Shown: positions 28,001 through 38,500 of the stretch, piece after piece
Position numbering within the stretch: the first letter of the stretch is position 1
Layout: each line of letters opens with the position of its first letter
DNA from: Cardinalis cardinalis
Taxonomy: Eukaryota; Chordata; Aves; Passeriformes; Cardinalidae
Direction of reading: 5' to 3'
Assembly: GCA_014549065.1 (NCBI GenBank)
Contig: JACDOX010000139.1
Coordinates: 1,276,969 to 1,340,968, forward strand
DNA: 64,000 nt
Program-made: the position numbers and the translations under genes
Notes under the pieces: generated by a model
What the model was told of the DNA's origin: nothing
Databases searched by the model: none
The model's input: the letters and a program-made list of their open reading frames with translations, nothing else

Positions 28001-31000
28001 CTGTTGGAAACAACTAGCTATTGTTGTTGCCCTTCCTGAAATGCCTACCCTAGCTGGACAAGNGATAGATTTTTTTTGGTTTTTAATGTCACTGTAGGAA
28101 AGTAAACATATCAGCAACAGCACCGAAGTTAAAGCAATGAAAGGAATTTGAATACCCTTCTCCAAGGAATCACAAACACTCTTCCCAGGTCTGAGCAAGA
28201 GGTACAAGGGGTGTTANCCTACAGGGAAGGAAGCCTGTCTCTGACGTTTTCCTGCTCTGTGTCCGTTGTTTATCTCCTCTGCAGGCCACACCGAGAACTT
28301 CCAGGATGCTTTTGACAGGCAGTCGCTGGTTCTGGATAAGCTCCCCCTGGCTTTCTATGCAGGCATGTTCGCATACTCCGGCTGGTAGGTGCGATGGACG
28401 GGCCCTTCCCGGGCAGCACACAGGTGCCCTCGGCATCACTCAGACTCTCACCCTGTCTCTTCCCATCGTGCAGGTTTCAGACCGGCTTTGTGCGTGAAGA
28501 GTTGGTCAAACCTGAACGGTAAGGCTGGCAGGAAGCCGCCCTGGGTTACCGGCCTCGGGGCTCCCACACCTTTCCCAAGTGCAGGGCAGGAGGAATAAGT
28601 TTGTGGGTTCACCTGACTGCAATCAATTGTACTACCAGATAAAATCTGCAGTAATACTGTGCATAACAAGGGATAGCAGCTTGTTCTTTGTGTGTGTGTT
28701 CCCCTTCCTTGCAGAAATATCCCCCTGGCTGTCATCGTGTCTGTGATCACAGTAATTGTGGGATACATGCTCACCAACGTCTCCTATTACACAGTCCTGG
28801 GAACAGAAGATGTTCTGGCTTCTCCTGCTGTGGCTGTGGTGAGTTGTCATTGCTATTGTTATCTCCTCAGTGTGGCCAGCTTGTGCTGTGGTCATGGCAA
28901 GCCTTTCAGAGATGCTTTTCCTATAAAATGCTTTATTGCTTTGAATTTCTCTGGAATACTGGGCAACAGTAAATTCTCCTTGTTGGGGTGCCTAAAAGAT
29001 AATAAAAAGTAACCTGCAGATGACAGTAGAAAAGGTGAGATTTATGACTTCTATACTCCTTCAATGGAAGAAGTTGTCTTTTTTTGACCCTGATGTCACC
29101 TAGAGATCACCACATGTTCCCTAAAGTCATGTTTGCTCTTCCTCCAGAGCTTTGTGCAGCGAGCCTTCAAAAGCCTGATCTCCGTGGTCCCTGTCCTTGT
29201 CGCACTGTCCTGCTTTGGAACCATGAATGGAGGAATCTTCACCTTCTCAAGGTCACATCCCTAAGGGTCTATCATGCTTTTGGCTCGCTGAATCAGAGGG
29301 AAGCATCACCAACCTGTGCAACTACCCATCCACACAGTGGCATTTTAGCCACTCTTGTGGGAAAAATAAGGCTTTTGACTCCCAGGTTGTCAGCTACAGG
29401 ATGGTCCCTTTTGGCTAAGAGTCTACTTTTTCTATTTCTTACCAGGTCCAGACTTTGGTACCCAGGACTGGTCACAAACAAAGATTTTTATCTTTTCCCT
29501 TCGGCTTCAGTTTAAATCCCACAGTTTAAAGTGAAATTTAAATGTTTCTGGTGAACTAAAGGCTTTGTTGATGTTGGCAGCTGCTCGGTGAGACTGAGTC
29601 TTCTTCCACTGGGTTCACCCAGCTGTGCTGCTGGAGGGCACGGGGTCCCTCNGTTGTGAGGCTCTCTAGGCAAACTCTCCTTTGAGAACTTTGCTTTGAA
29701 GTCGGTGAAATGTCATTGAGATGGGCTATTCCTAAAGCAATAGTCAAGGTCCAGGAAGTCTTGTTATAGCAATAAGAAAAGCTTTGTCCCATAGAAAAAT
29801 AAACTTGCAAGCTTCAGTCTGCCACACTCTGTGTCCTTATGGGAGCTTTGAAATTGGAAAGGACAGCAGGCCTTATAAGCAACATACTTATGTTGTGCTG
29901 GCCCTGTGGAGCTGAGCAAACTGTCTGCAGTGGGTTTTGCTTCACAGCTTTGATTGCAAAGGGAAAAATCAGTTGATCTGAAAGGAATGTCTCATAGCCT
30001 GAAAGTGAATGAATTATCTGATCCACTACTCTGAAGTCCTGTATTAAATACAGGTGTGGACGATCCTTCCCATTAGCTGCTCCAGATAATGGTTTTCTTT
30101 GAGGATGAGAAGTCTCTGGACAGCACAGAGGTTCCTAGTGTCCCCTACTGACCTTCTCTCTCCATCCTGGCATCATTAACATAATCACTGCAGAAAGCCC
30201 ATATAAACACTGATGGGGCCTCCCTGGCTGCCTGCCAGCCACACCCCTGCAAAGCCACAGAGACAGCAATAAAACCAGTTGTACACTTGTGCCCCAGCTG
30301 CTTGGGGCCCTGCTTCAGCCCAGCTGATGCTCTGGCATGGTTTGTTTGAGGATATTAAATTTCTAAAATTGGATGTGATTGTCTTCTCCCTAATTGCTCT
30401 TTCACGAGTCAAAGGAGGGATGCAAGCAAGGAACTCTCTGCTCTCATTTTGTAGTTGTTCTTGTGTGTAGCTGGTCTCTTGGCAGTATGACCAACTGTAT
30501 TTTCCAACAGCTGACCAGAGGATTGGAAATCATCTGTCATTTGAGGAGATTGCACTTTATTTTCTCTATATATATACATATAAGAATATAGGCTTCAAAG
30601 CTGACAATACCCTTTCATAAACTCACCAGTTTCTCTTATAAAGGATTGAAGTTTGTGATCCCTCCACTTGCTTTTCACTGGAAAGCTTAATTCCTTTTTA
30701 ATTCCTTTGATGGCAAGAGACTTTCTTACTCCTGTTTCCAGTCTGAGTTCATTCTTGGTCACTTTGGACTTGCCCAAAGGTCTCTGCAGATGGGGCACCC
30801 AAGGAGACACTGCCAGTGGTTCTGATGGTGGGCTCTGAACTGCACTGATCTGGTCTTGGCAGAGCTGTGGGAACTCAGCCTTGGTTTTCTTCCAAATGCC
30901 CCCAAAGTGGAGCTCTGAGCAATTTGGTCTAGTGGAAGCTGTCCTTGCCCATGGCAGGAGGGTGGGTTCCAACCCAACCCAAACTTTCTATGAAAGTGCA

Positions 31001-34000
31001 GCTAAAGGCAAAACTGTGGCCTTGAACAGCAGCAGACTTGTGCTGGGGAAGGGAGCGGGTGCCTTGATGCCTCAGGTCAGTCCAGTGACTCATCTCATTT
31101 CTAATGTGGATGTAGAATGTTAATGTACAGGGCTCCCTGTCTTTTCCTAGGACTCTGTTTGTGGCTTCCAGGGAAGGGCAGTGGCCTCCTCTCTTCTCCA
31201 TGATCCACATTCGAAGGCATACCCCTCTTCCTGCTGTCATGTTAATGGTAAGGAGATCTGGCTGTGTGTGACATGCTCTGTTCTTTTGCTCTCTTGGCTT
31301 TCTCACAAGGACTGGATAAACTGAGGAGTTTTAGAGGGTGTTGGGACATTAAATTTCTCCCTGAAAAATAAAGAAGGCAGGATACAGGAAATGGCTGCAA
31401 AGGATTAAATCCGCTTGAGCCAGCAGTGGTATCCATATGTACTACCTTGAAGTCCCTGCCTTACAACATTACACACCTTTTTTAAAAGTACAGTTCCTAC
31501 CATCTGCCACAGGTGCTGCTTGACATCGCCCTGTGAAAATAGCTCTGCCAGGCTTTGGCTCTCTGGAAATTTAGAATTCCCAGGTGTGATGGAAAAGCAG
31601 GGAATGAGCATTTGTAGAGATGGTCTGGTCTCATGTTTTGGTTTGTTCAGGGTTTTTTTTGTGGCAATGGTCCAGCTCCATCCCAACTGTGCTGCAGTGT
31701 CTGTTGCAGCTTGGCTGAGCTGCTAGAAACTTAGCAGATGTCATTGTAGATAGCCTGTATGCCAGCAGTGAAGGCTCTTGGATCATGTATGTTTTAATTG
31801 CCCTGGCTTGGACACGAAGCATCGAAGATGCTGCTGATCTTGGAATGATCACTCTTTTCTGTAGCACTACAGATGAGTGCCTTTAGTGTTTGCCTTCAGT
31901 CTGTGACACTGTTTTGTAAAGCTCTCTGACCTCCAAAATGCTGGGGCTGTGAAGTAGTTGGGTTGGAGCAGGTGATCGATGGCTGTAATGACTGTATTTC
32001 ATGTTCAAAATGCTCAGTTCCCTTTGGTCACTGCCATGGTGTGCATTGGAGACATCTACCACCTACTGAACTTCTTCAGCTTTTCCCGATGGCTCTTCAT
32101 AGGATTGGCCACCCTGGGGCTCATCGTCCATCGCTGCCGTCACCCGGAGCTGCACAGCCCCTTCCAGGTAATGNACAGCACGGACCTGGCAGCCAGGAAC
32201 CTGCAGCTAGCCATCCCTCTCCCTGATTTGCTCATAATTACAGCATCACATGGCCATGGTTGCCTTTAGGCTCTAAGGGGTTTCAGTCTCTGATGCTTAG
32301 TAATGTCTGTGGGGAGCTCCAGAATCTGGTTGGTGGGGGGGATAAATGCAGGTGCCCAAACAGCCAGATGTGATAAATCCTATAAAGCCAGTTCTACATG
32401 GGCTCACCAGATGCATCTGTTAGAAGACTGCTTGGTACAAGGGACAAAGTTTCAGGCTTGGAACTGGGAGAAGTACAGAGAGAAGTTCTCTGGCTCATCT
32501 CTTGTGGCCTACAAGAAGGGACTCATGCCTGGACGTTATTTCAGTGGCAGGTAAGTCTCAGCTCTAGCTGAGAAGCAGGAAGGTGTCAGGCTTGGGGGGA
32601 AAGGAGCACGGGTGGAGGGGTCCTGGAAGCAAACCTGACTTGGGGGGAATCATCTCCTGGTATAGAAATATTATCTCATGTAAAGCAGGGGGCGCCTCTT
32701 GTGGCCTTTCTCACTCCACTGGGTGCTGGGATCCCCCCGCATATCAGCAGAGGATGCTGGAGCAGCTTTCCTGTGCCTTGGCACCTTTCCCACTGCTGGA
32801 TGATGTGCAGAAGGCATTGGGTTGGGGCGGTGCTTGAGGCGGGTGCGGTTTGCCCGACTCTGGTCTCCGCTGCGTGGTGCCCCCAGGCAGCAGCTCCCGG
32901 GATCAGAGAGGGCCTCCGGGGCTGCGGGCACTGGGCAGCCAGGAGCTCGGGGGACGGAAACACTTCCTTCCCAGGGGTCCTCTCTCAGCTGGGTGCATCC
33001 TCCTGCAAAGTTTGGGGCCATTTTTCTTCTCCGTCTTTGCATTTAGCAGAGACCTAGAGGCTACCCAGTTTGTTGGTTGGCTGCACTCACATACTTCCCC
33101 AGAACCAAACTGAATAAGTTTAGTTTAGTTTTTCTCTCAAACCAATCTTCTCAGGGGAGATTTATTAGTGGCTGGCGCTGCTGGNGGTTTCAGATGCTGA
33201 GATTTTGCCCTGGTTTTCTTCGAAGATTCAGACTTCTAGCGGCTCCTAAATGCTGATTAAACGAGGGAGGGAAACGCTGGCCCTCTNGTCAGTTCGGCTG
33301 GCCTCCCCCCGCCTTTCCCCCGGTTTGTGTCAGTTCTGTGCAGGGGCTGCGCGCCGGTGGCGCGGGCCCGTGCTGCGCTCTAGNGGCCGCTCGCGGCTGT
33401 CGCCTGCCGCTGCCCGGGGACAGCAAAGCGGCACGCGTGTGACAGCGCTGGTACTTGCTCTCTCTGTAGCATTCTGAGTTAAAAACGGTGAGAAAACACC
33501 CGAAAGGGAAAGGAAGCAGTCCGCTCGCACACCTCTCAAGCAGATGTGCAGCGTGAGTGTGTGCATGTAGGAGCGGCTGGCAGAGGATGCTCTGGCTGGA
33601 AAGACAAGAGTACCTAAGTTTGATGGCTGGATGGCTGCCATACCTAGAGCAACTGATCTATTCCAACTTGGCATGTTGAGTATCCAAAATACAATCTTTA
33701 TTACTGGTAAAGATTGTCACCTTATATGAGAGCAGCTCCTTCATTCCACCAGCCATGGCAAGGAGTTGCTTGGCAGAGTCTGGATCCAGAGACAGAGGGA
33801 GTGTTTCACAGTTTTATTATTTATTGCAGTCTTCCTATTTGCTTTCCAAATAACCCAGATGAATTGGCTCATCCAATAGGGTATGGCTGAAGTGCTGAGT
33901 GCTGCTTTGATTTTCACCATGGTGTCACTGAAGCTGAAATTCTTGCTGCAGGTACTACAGAAATAGGGATAGGGAGTCTGGTTTGTCTTGGTTTAGTCAC

Positions 34001-35532
34001 TATAAGTCTCAGGCAAACTGGAGGCAGATCAACACGAGTCATGAGTTTTATAAGCAAAGAACAGTTTGACTCAAAGTGTTGCTTCTTTCTTGGCTTCAGA
34101 TATTCCCTCACTGGCTGCCTTAGGGGGCACATAGGTGTGTGTGTGCCTGGGCATGCACGGGTGCAGGACATTCACAGAGCCGTGGGGTGTAGGCAGCTTC
34201 TCCCCCTGCTTGGCTTCCAGTTGCAAGTGAGGTTTAGATTTTGGTGCACATGAATATAGGAGGCATGCACCTCACAGGGCACACTGGGCTCTGAAGATGA
34301 TGCAGTTGTTTGCAGTCTCACAGCAAAGAAGCATTCTGCAGGACAGGGTATGATTATTCTAATTTTCTTTAGGTGGAGAAATGGATACACTGTGTGCTGG
34401 CACATACAGAGTCTGGTCGGCTACAGCCATCAGTTTTCTGATAGTCTCCTGTGCTCTTTTCCTCAGGTTCCCCTGTTTGTTCCTGTCTCTTTTACCATCA
34501 TCTGCCTCTTCACAGTGGCAATGTCTTTCTACTCAGACCCTGTGAACATCAGCATTGGGTGCACCATAGTTTTGAGTGGTTTTCCAGTCTACTACCTCAT
34601 CATTCACAGGCAGATGTCAGACCGCTGCCGCAACGTATTTTGTAAGTATGCATTTCACTTTCAGTATTGTGGACCTAAACATGCCCAAGGGTCAGGGTGC
34701 TGGTTTGTTGCCAGGGCTCACCTCTGATGCAAATTGCTCCTTGACCAACNGATGTCATGAAACCTAAATCATGACTGCTGGCACCACTCTGGTGTCTTTC
34801 CCAAGGCACAGCCTCCAGAAGCAAATTTGCTTTAACAAAGACAAGGCTGAGGTCTACCCACAGGGGGAACAGAGAGGGTCTCTTTCCCACCCCAGCCCTA
34901 GTACCTACTAAACTTTATCATGTTTTTGGGATCACCAGCTCTGGGTGAAATTTGTCTGACATGGAGCAGAAAGACGAAAAGTTAGGATGGAGAGACTACA
35001 GGCAGACACTGTAACCCCATACACAAACTTGCTTGCTGAAAATCTGGGGAGAGGACTGCTAGGAGAAGAGTACTGCCAGAGGTCTGTGTGCTTGCTGAAG
35101 AGGCCAGGAGGGTTTTGGTACAAATGTAGCCGTGGAAATGAAGTACATCTCCACTCCAGGCAGTGTGTAGTACAGATTTCCTTTGGATGTAGACATGGTG
35201 GCACAAGGGTTTTTTCCAAAATGAGAGCCCAGTTTCAGTTTAATTTGTTGTTTTTGTTCCAAGTCTTGTTTTCTTTTGATTTGATGTTGGATGGAGGTGC
35301 ATCACTAGCCACCCAATAGAAGACAACATATAGCAAGAAAGGAAACAGATACAGTGATCTGCCAAGATAAAGTGCTCCAGCCATTAGTGCTGATGCTCTT
35401 GCTTTTCAGTCATGTCTCAGGATTGCCTCTGAACTAAGCTTCCTTCCTTTTTTTTCCACCCTTTCAGATTATCTTACACACAAACTACAGTTACTGCTGG
35501 AAGTTGTCCAACAAGAAATCAAGACTTACTGA
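21848..35532 (+). CDS. SLC7A11-like: xCT-like cystine/glutamate-type amino-acid exchanger, 12 exons (gene span)
   Basis: Twelve exons (21848-22040, 24195-24321, 25069-25184, 25838-25963, 28285-28384, 28474-28518, 28715-28838, 29148-29251, 31151-31247, 32018-32167, 34467-34641, 35468-35532) join in phase to 1422 nt, 473 residues plus stop. The product is a 12-helix SLC7 light chain, closest in my reading to human xCT, with no internal gap and a constant offset of 28 residues. Conserved positions are the GxGIF unwound-helix motif (31-35), R20, R107, K170 and R368, matching substrate-site residues R48, R135, K198 and R396 of xCT. C130 matches xCT C158, which forms the disulfide to heavy chain SLC3A2, and C299 matches reactive C327. 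The start has a strong GCCATGG context and an in-frame TAG 9 nt upstream, so the short N-terminus is real. By family it would exchange cystine for glutamate at the plasma membrane; actual substrates are inferred. It could be another xCT-clade member rather than xCT itself. Confidence 0.93.
24195..24321 (+). CDS. SLC7A11-like: xCT-like exon 2
   Basis: The acceptor is TTCCAG and the donor GTAAGA; the exon runs from phase 1 to phase 2. It encodes residues 65-106 with the family signature YAELG, followed by SGGHYIYI and GPLPSF. It covers the rest of TM2, the first loop and TM3 up to R107. Confidence 0.93.
25069..25184 (+). CDS. SLC7A11-like: xCT-like exon 3 (heavy-chain disulfide Cys)
   Basis: The acceptor is CCCCAG and the donor GTAAGT; the exon ends in phase 1. 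It contains R107, SLAFGRYMLEPFF and C130, which matches the xCT cysteine that links to the SLC3 heavy chain. Confidence 0.92.
25838..25963 (+). CDS. SLC7A11-like: xCT-like exon 4
   Basis: The acceptor is CTCCAG and the donor GTAGGT. It encodes residues 146-187 with LNSWSVTWSARLQ and K170, and covers TM5 with its hydrophobic LALALIIVPGMM run. Confidence 0.92.
26852..26874 (+). repeat. Intronic 23-bp shared segment, copy 1
   Basis: A G-run followed by 'gataaatgcaggtg' matches 32332-32354 exactly, in another intron of the same gene. It is probably the surviving core of two copies of one interspersed element. Confidence 0.55.
28285..28384 (+). CDS. SLC7A11-like: xCT-like exon 5
   Basis: The acceptor is CTGCAG and the donor GTAGGT. 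It encodes NFQDAF and LPLAFYAGMFAYSGW, the start of TM6. Residue 216 is Phe where mammalian xCT has Tyr (position 244 by the constant offset). Confidence 0.92.
28474..28518 (+). CDS. SLC7A11-like: xCT-like exon 6 (45 nt)
   Basis: A micro-exon 89 bp after exon 5, phase 2 to phase 2, encodes WFQTGFVREELVKPER. It includes F226, which matches F254 of xCT. The acceptor is GTGCAG and the donor GTAAGG. Confidence 0.9.
28715..28838 (+). CDS. SLC7A11-like: xCT-like exon 7 (TM7)
   Basis: It encodes NIPLAVIVS, GYMLTNVSYYTVL and the following loop. It ends in phase 0 at a GTGAGT donor. NVS (257-259) is a sequon, but family topology puts it near the membrane, so glycosylation is not assured. Confidence 0.92.
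29148..29251 (+). CDS. SLC7A11-like: xCT-like exon 8 (TM8, reactive Cys)
   Basis: The acceptor is CTCCAG. It encodes VPVLVALSCFGTMNGG with C299, which matches the thiol-reactive C327 of xCT. It ends in phase 2 at donor GTCACA, a weak donor beyond the GT. Confidence 0.9.
30916..30990 (+). repeat. Short CR1 LINE 3' fragment
   Basis: The text 'tctagtggaagctgtcc' then 'ttgcccatggcaggagggt' and 'ccaacccaaactttctatga' matches the classic avian CR1 3' end. The copy is strongly 5'-truncated and lies in the intron before exon 9 of the xCT-like gene. Confidence 0.75.
31151..31247 (+). CDS. SLC7A11-like: xCT-like exon 9
   Basis: The acceptor is TCCTAG and the donor GTAAGG. It encodes the conserved loop FVASREGQWPPLFSMIH and RRHTPLPAV, a hallmark of SLC7 light chains. 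Confidence 0.92.
32018..32167 (+). CDS. SLC7A11-like: xCT-like exon 10 (TM9-TM10)
   Basis: It is exactly 50 codons, phase 0 on both sides. It encodes LLNFFSFSRWLFIGLA, with R368 matching the glutamate/cystine-coordinating R396 of xCT. The acceptor is GCTCAG and the donor GTAATG. Confidence 0.93.
32332..32354 (+). repeat. Intronic 23-bp shared segment, copy 2
   Basis: This is identical to 26852-26874. It lies 165 bp after exon 10 of the xCT-like gene. Confidence 0.55.
33290..33450. promoter_or_regulatory. Short intronic CpG-dense island
   Basis: A compact block rich in CG dinucleotides lies in the intron between exons 10 and 11 of the xCT-like gene, in otherwise CpG-poor sequence. It has 'ccccccgcctttccccc' and many GCG steps. 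It could be an internal or antisense promoter; no TSS motif decides it. Confidence 0.45.
34467..34641 (+). CDS. SLC7A11-like: xCT-like exon 11 (TM11-TM12)
   Basis: The acceptor is CCTCAG and the donor GTAAGT. It encodes VPLFVPVSF, FTVAMSFYSDP and a last helix ending GFPVYYLIIH, the normal C-terminal helices of the family. Confidence 0.93.
35468..35532 (+). CDS. SLC7A11-like: xCT-like exon 12 (C-terminus, stop TGA)
   Basis: It encodes the cytosolic tail YLTHKLQLLLEVVQQEIKTY, which resembles the amphipathic LEVV tail of xCT, and ends in TGA at 35530-35532. Confidence 0.92.
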
Positions 35533-35558
35533 GAAAACCATCAAAACTCACAGAAGAC

Positions 35559-35564
35559 AATAAA
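35559..35564 (+). terminator. AATAAA 27 nt after the xCT-like stop
   Basis: A canonical poly(A) hexamer lies very close to the stop codon. A longer 3' UTR ending near another AATAAA at 36753-36758 is an alternative. Confidence 0.4.
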
Positions 35565-35569
35565 AATCT

Positions 35570-38500
35570 ACTTACACCATTTTTGACACTTTTGATCCTA
35601 CCAAAAGCAGTCCATGCTTTTATTCTTTTTAGTCAGTGCAACTGAGGGTGACTGAGCCAAAACCTTGCTGCAAGTGTTCCTAAGCTTGCCAACTGGGATC
35701 TGTTCCTGCCCTTTTATTTTTTTTCAGAACAGCAAACTAGTTCTCTGAAATGAGCTTGCTTTGCCTGCAGAGTGTCTTTGAAACTAAGATCCTAATTTTG
35801 CAGCCTAGCCCAGTCCTGAGAAAAATTGTGTGTGTGCGTGTGTATACAGAGACAGTATTTTGTTTTCCTGGCTTGGCAAACAGAGGAAGTGGGCATGTTG
35901 CAAAACTTAGAATCCAATACATGGAAGCCAAATGCAAGTCTCAAACAGAACCACTACAGCAGTCTTGTTGGGGAGAGCTAATTAGAGATAAGATAGATGA
36001 ATTGGAAAGGGGAATACAGGGGGATAACATTTCATCCACCAGAAAGAAACTGCAGATTGAGCTAATGAGAAGATATTTGAAATTCAAGTATTAACAAAGT
36101 AAAGTCAGAAGTTTTGCTTTGATTTTTTTATAAGCAGAATGAATTTTTGTAGCCTTGAAATGATCTTTCAACTTTGAATTTTATTTTTCTGAAATTACAT
36201 TTTTAAATGTGCAAGTGCATTTAAAAAAAAATCAGTTAAATATCAACTAGAATATGACAGGAGAGAACCTGGTCCCTCCCCCAGCTTCCCAGACCCACTC
36301 CTCACCAGTGAAGTCGAAAACTCAGAATTTGGCCTACCTCCAGTGAAATACAATTCCTCCTCTAATTAGACAGGGCCACTGATGAGACTTGGGCAGATTC
36401 CTGAATAAATGCATCTTCTGGTGCTGTAAGAAGACATGAGTGACTTCACATCCAAGCTTTAACTTGCCAATTGCGCATGACTTGCTGATTTAATCCATAA
36501 ATGCTCATTTGAACTAATGGCATAAGAAAGGTTTCCATTATTGGATTACTTTGGTTTACATTATTACATCATTAATGTGGCAATGTTATGTCCAGATAAT
36601 ACAGCAATTACCTATTTACGATCACGTAATTGTTAATTGGTTCCTAAAAGATGGGAAGTAGCATGCTGAGGCTCCTCTAATGACTGCTGGAAAGAGGAAC
36701 AGCAGAATGTGGAGCATTTTAAATCCTTTGTATCAAACATTTATGTACTTAAAATAAAAGCAAAGTACCATTTACAAATCCAATGTAATCTACTGAAACA
36801 TGTAAAATTTTGGAACTAAAGTTGGGTTATTTTCAAAGCAATTCAGAATTATTATTCTTGTAGTGATTGCTTCCTGTTCCTGTGCTGAATTAAGCTGGGA
36901 CAGCAGCAGTGTGGTTGCAGGGCTTGTTTCCCCACTACCCTCCCACAATTTAATTTACAAGCTGCTGGACATTGTCCAAAAGGAAATACAGTCTCACTGG
37001 AAAAATCCTCACAGCAGGAACCACCCTACAGGAGAAGTTACTGGCTTTAAATGATAGAATGGATTCAAGTGAGATCTGGAAATGCTTCCAGGATCCCAGA
37101 CAAGAGCCAATCCCTCCTCGTGCCATGCTTTCCTGAAGCTGAACCACCTGGCACACCTTCCCACAGCACCCAGTGGTGGACCAGGACCCAGTATGGGCGG
37201 CTGGGGGACCAACCTGCAGAAGACCTTGCAGAACCAGGAGAGCTCAATCACCCCAACATTTCCTGGGTCCGCTCACTTTGGTTTGGGGGATTTTATACAC
37301 ATCTTAAGGTAAAAGCATGAGGCACTGCAGCCTGGTCCCAGGCTGCAATACCCATGTGAGCACAGTGTGCATGTGTTGTAGCATCAGGACCCCCGCACCA
37401 AACCCTGGAGCAGTCTGAAATTGCAGTGGAGCCGCTGCGTGTCACAGAGGCACAGACAAAGGGTGAAAAGTCCCTTCTTTGTCCATTTCCTCTGAAGAGA
37501 ACAAGCGAACAGGAATTGAAGCTCCTGGGAGGAGCTAAGTAATGCTACCTGCTGGACCATGGTTTCTTTATAAAGGATAAGTCATTTGACATATGCAGGG
37601 AAACCACACTTGGGTGCCTCTGCTGACTGTGCAGGAACATGATCTTGCAGGGCTATACATAGGAAGTCTGCTCTGAGATCTGTTCCATTCCCAGATACTG
37701 GAAATGCAGACAGATATAGTACCATGGCTAAGAAATCAGAGGTTCAACAGTTNCACGGATGACATTGCAATTCAAAGGGATAAAAATAAAAAATACGATG
37801 TTCAGAAGACATCAGTTTACAGNGAGCTCAAGTTTCCAGCTTGTGGAGAGTTGTTTGTTTTTAGAGAGGATGGTGTGCTGCTCCCAGCAAAGAAATGTAA
37901 ACATTTTCTACCAAGCCAGAATGCTCTTCCTAAAGCTCCTGTCTCGTGTCTATTGAAGCACTTAGGCCTCAGTGGGTCTAAGAACTTCAAGAATGGCCAG
38001 AAGTGAAAGAAAGTGAGTTCATAATCACATTTGTGGTGTTGGTTTTTTGTTTCATTTTGGTTTTTTGTGAGTGTGTGCTAGGGGTTTTGTTGTTGGTTTG
38101 TTTGTTTTAATGCTATGTCTATAGAAGGCACTCAGAGTGTGCCCTTTCTGGAAACTCAGAGATTTATATGTTTCAGCCACTACTGATCAGGTGTGATTGG
38201 AACACCAGGAAAGAAAAGTGTTCTGGGCAGTTCAACTGAACACAATCTGAGATTAAAACAAGTCAAAGAAATGCTTTTGGCTTATCAAGTTTGCATCTTA
38301 AGACTACTTGACATGCTGTTAAGCTTTATGCCTCAGAGCTCTGATGGGAAATGTTGTCAGCTTCTGAAAGGCTAGAGGTCAGACTGGAAAGCTCCTAAGC
38401 CTTGTCTGATTAGTGTGGGGAAGAGCAGAGAGGAGGTTCAGACTTCAAGGTGCAGGAACACAAACACCTGGGATGGTGAGCTCCGAGGGCTGAGTGAGCC

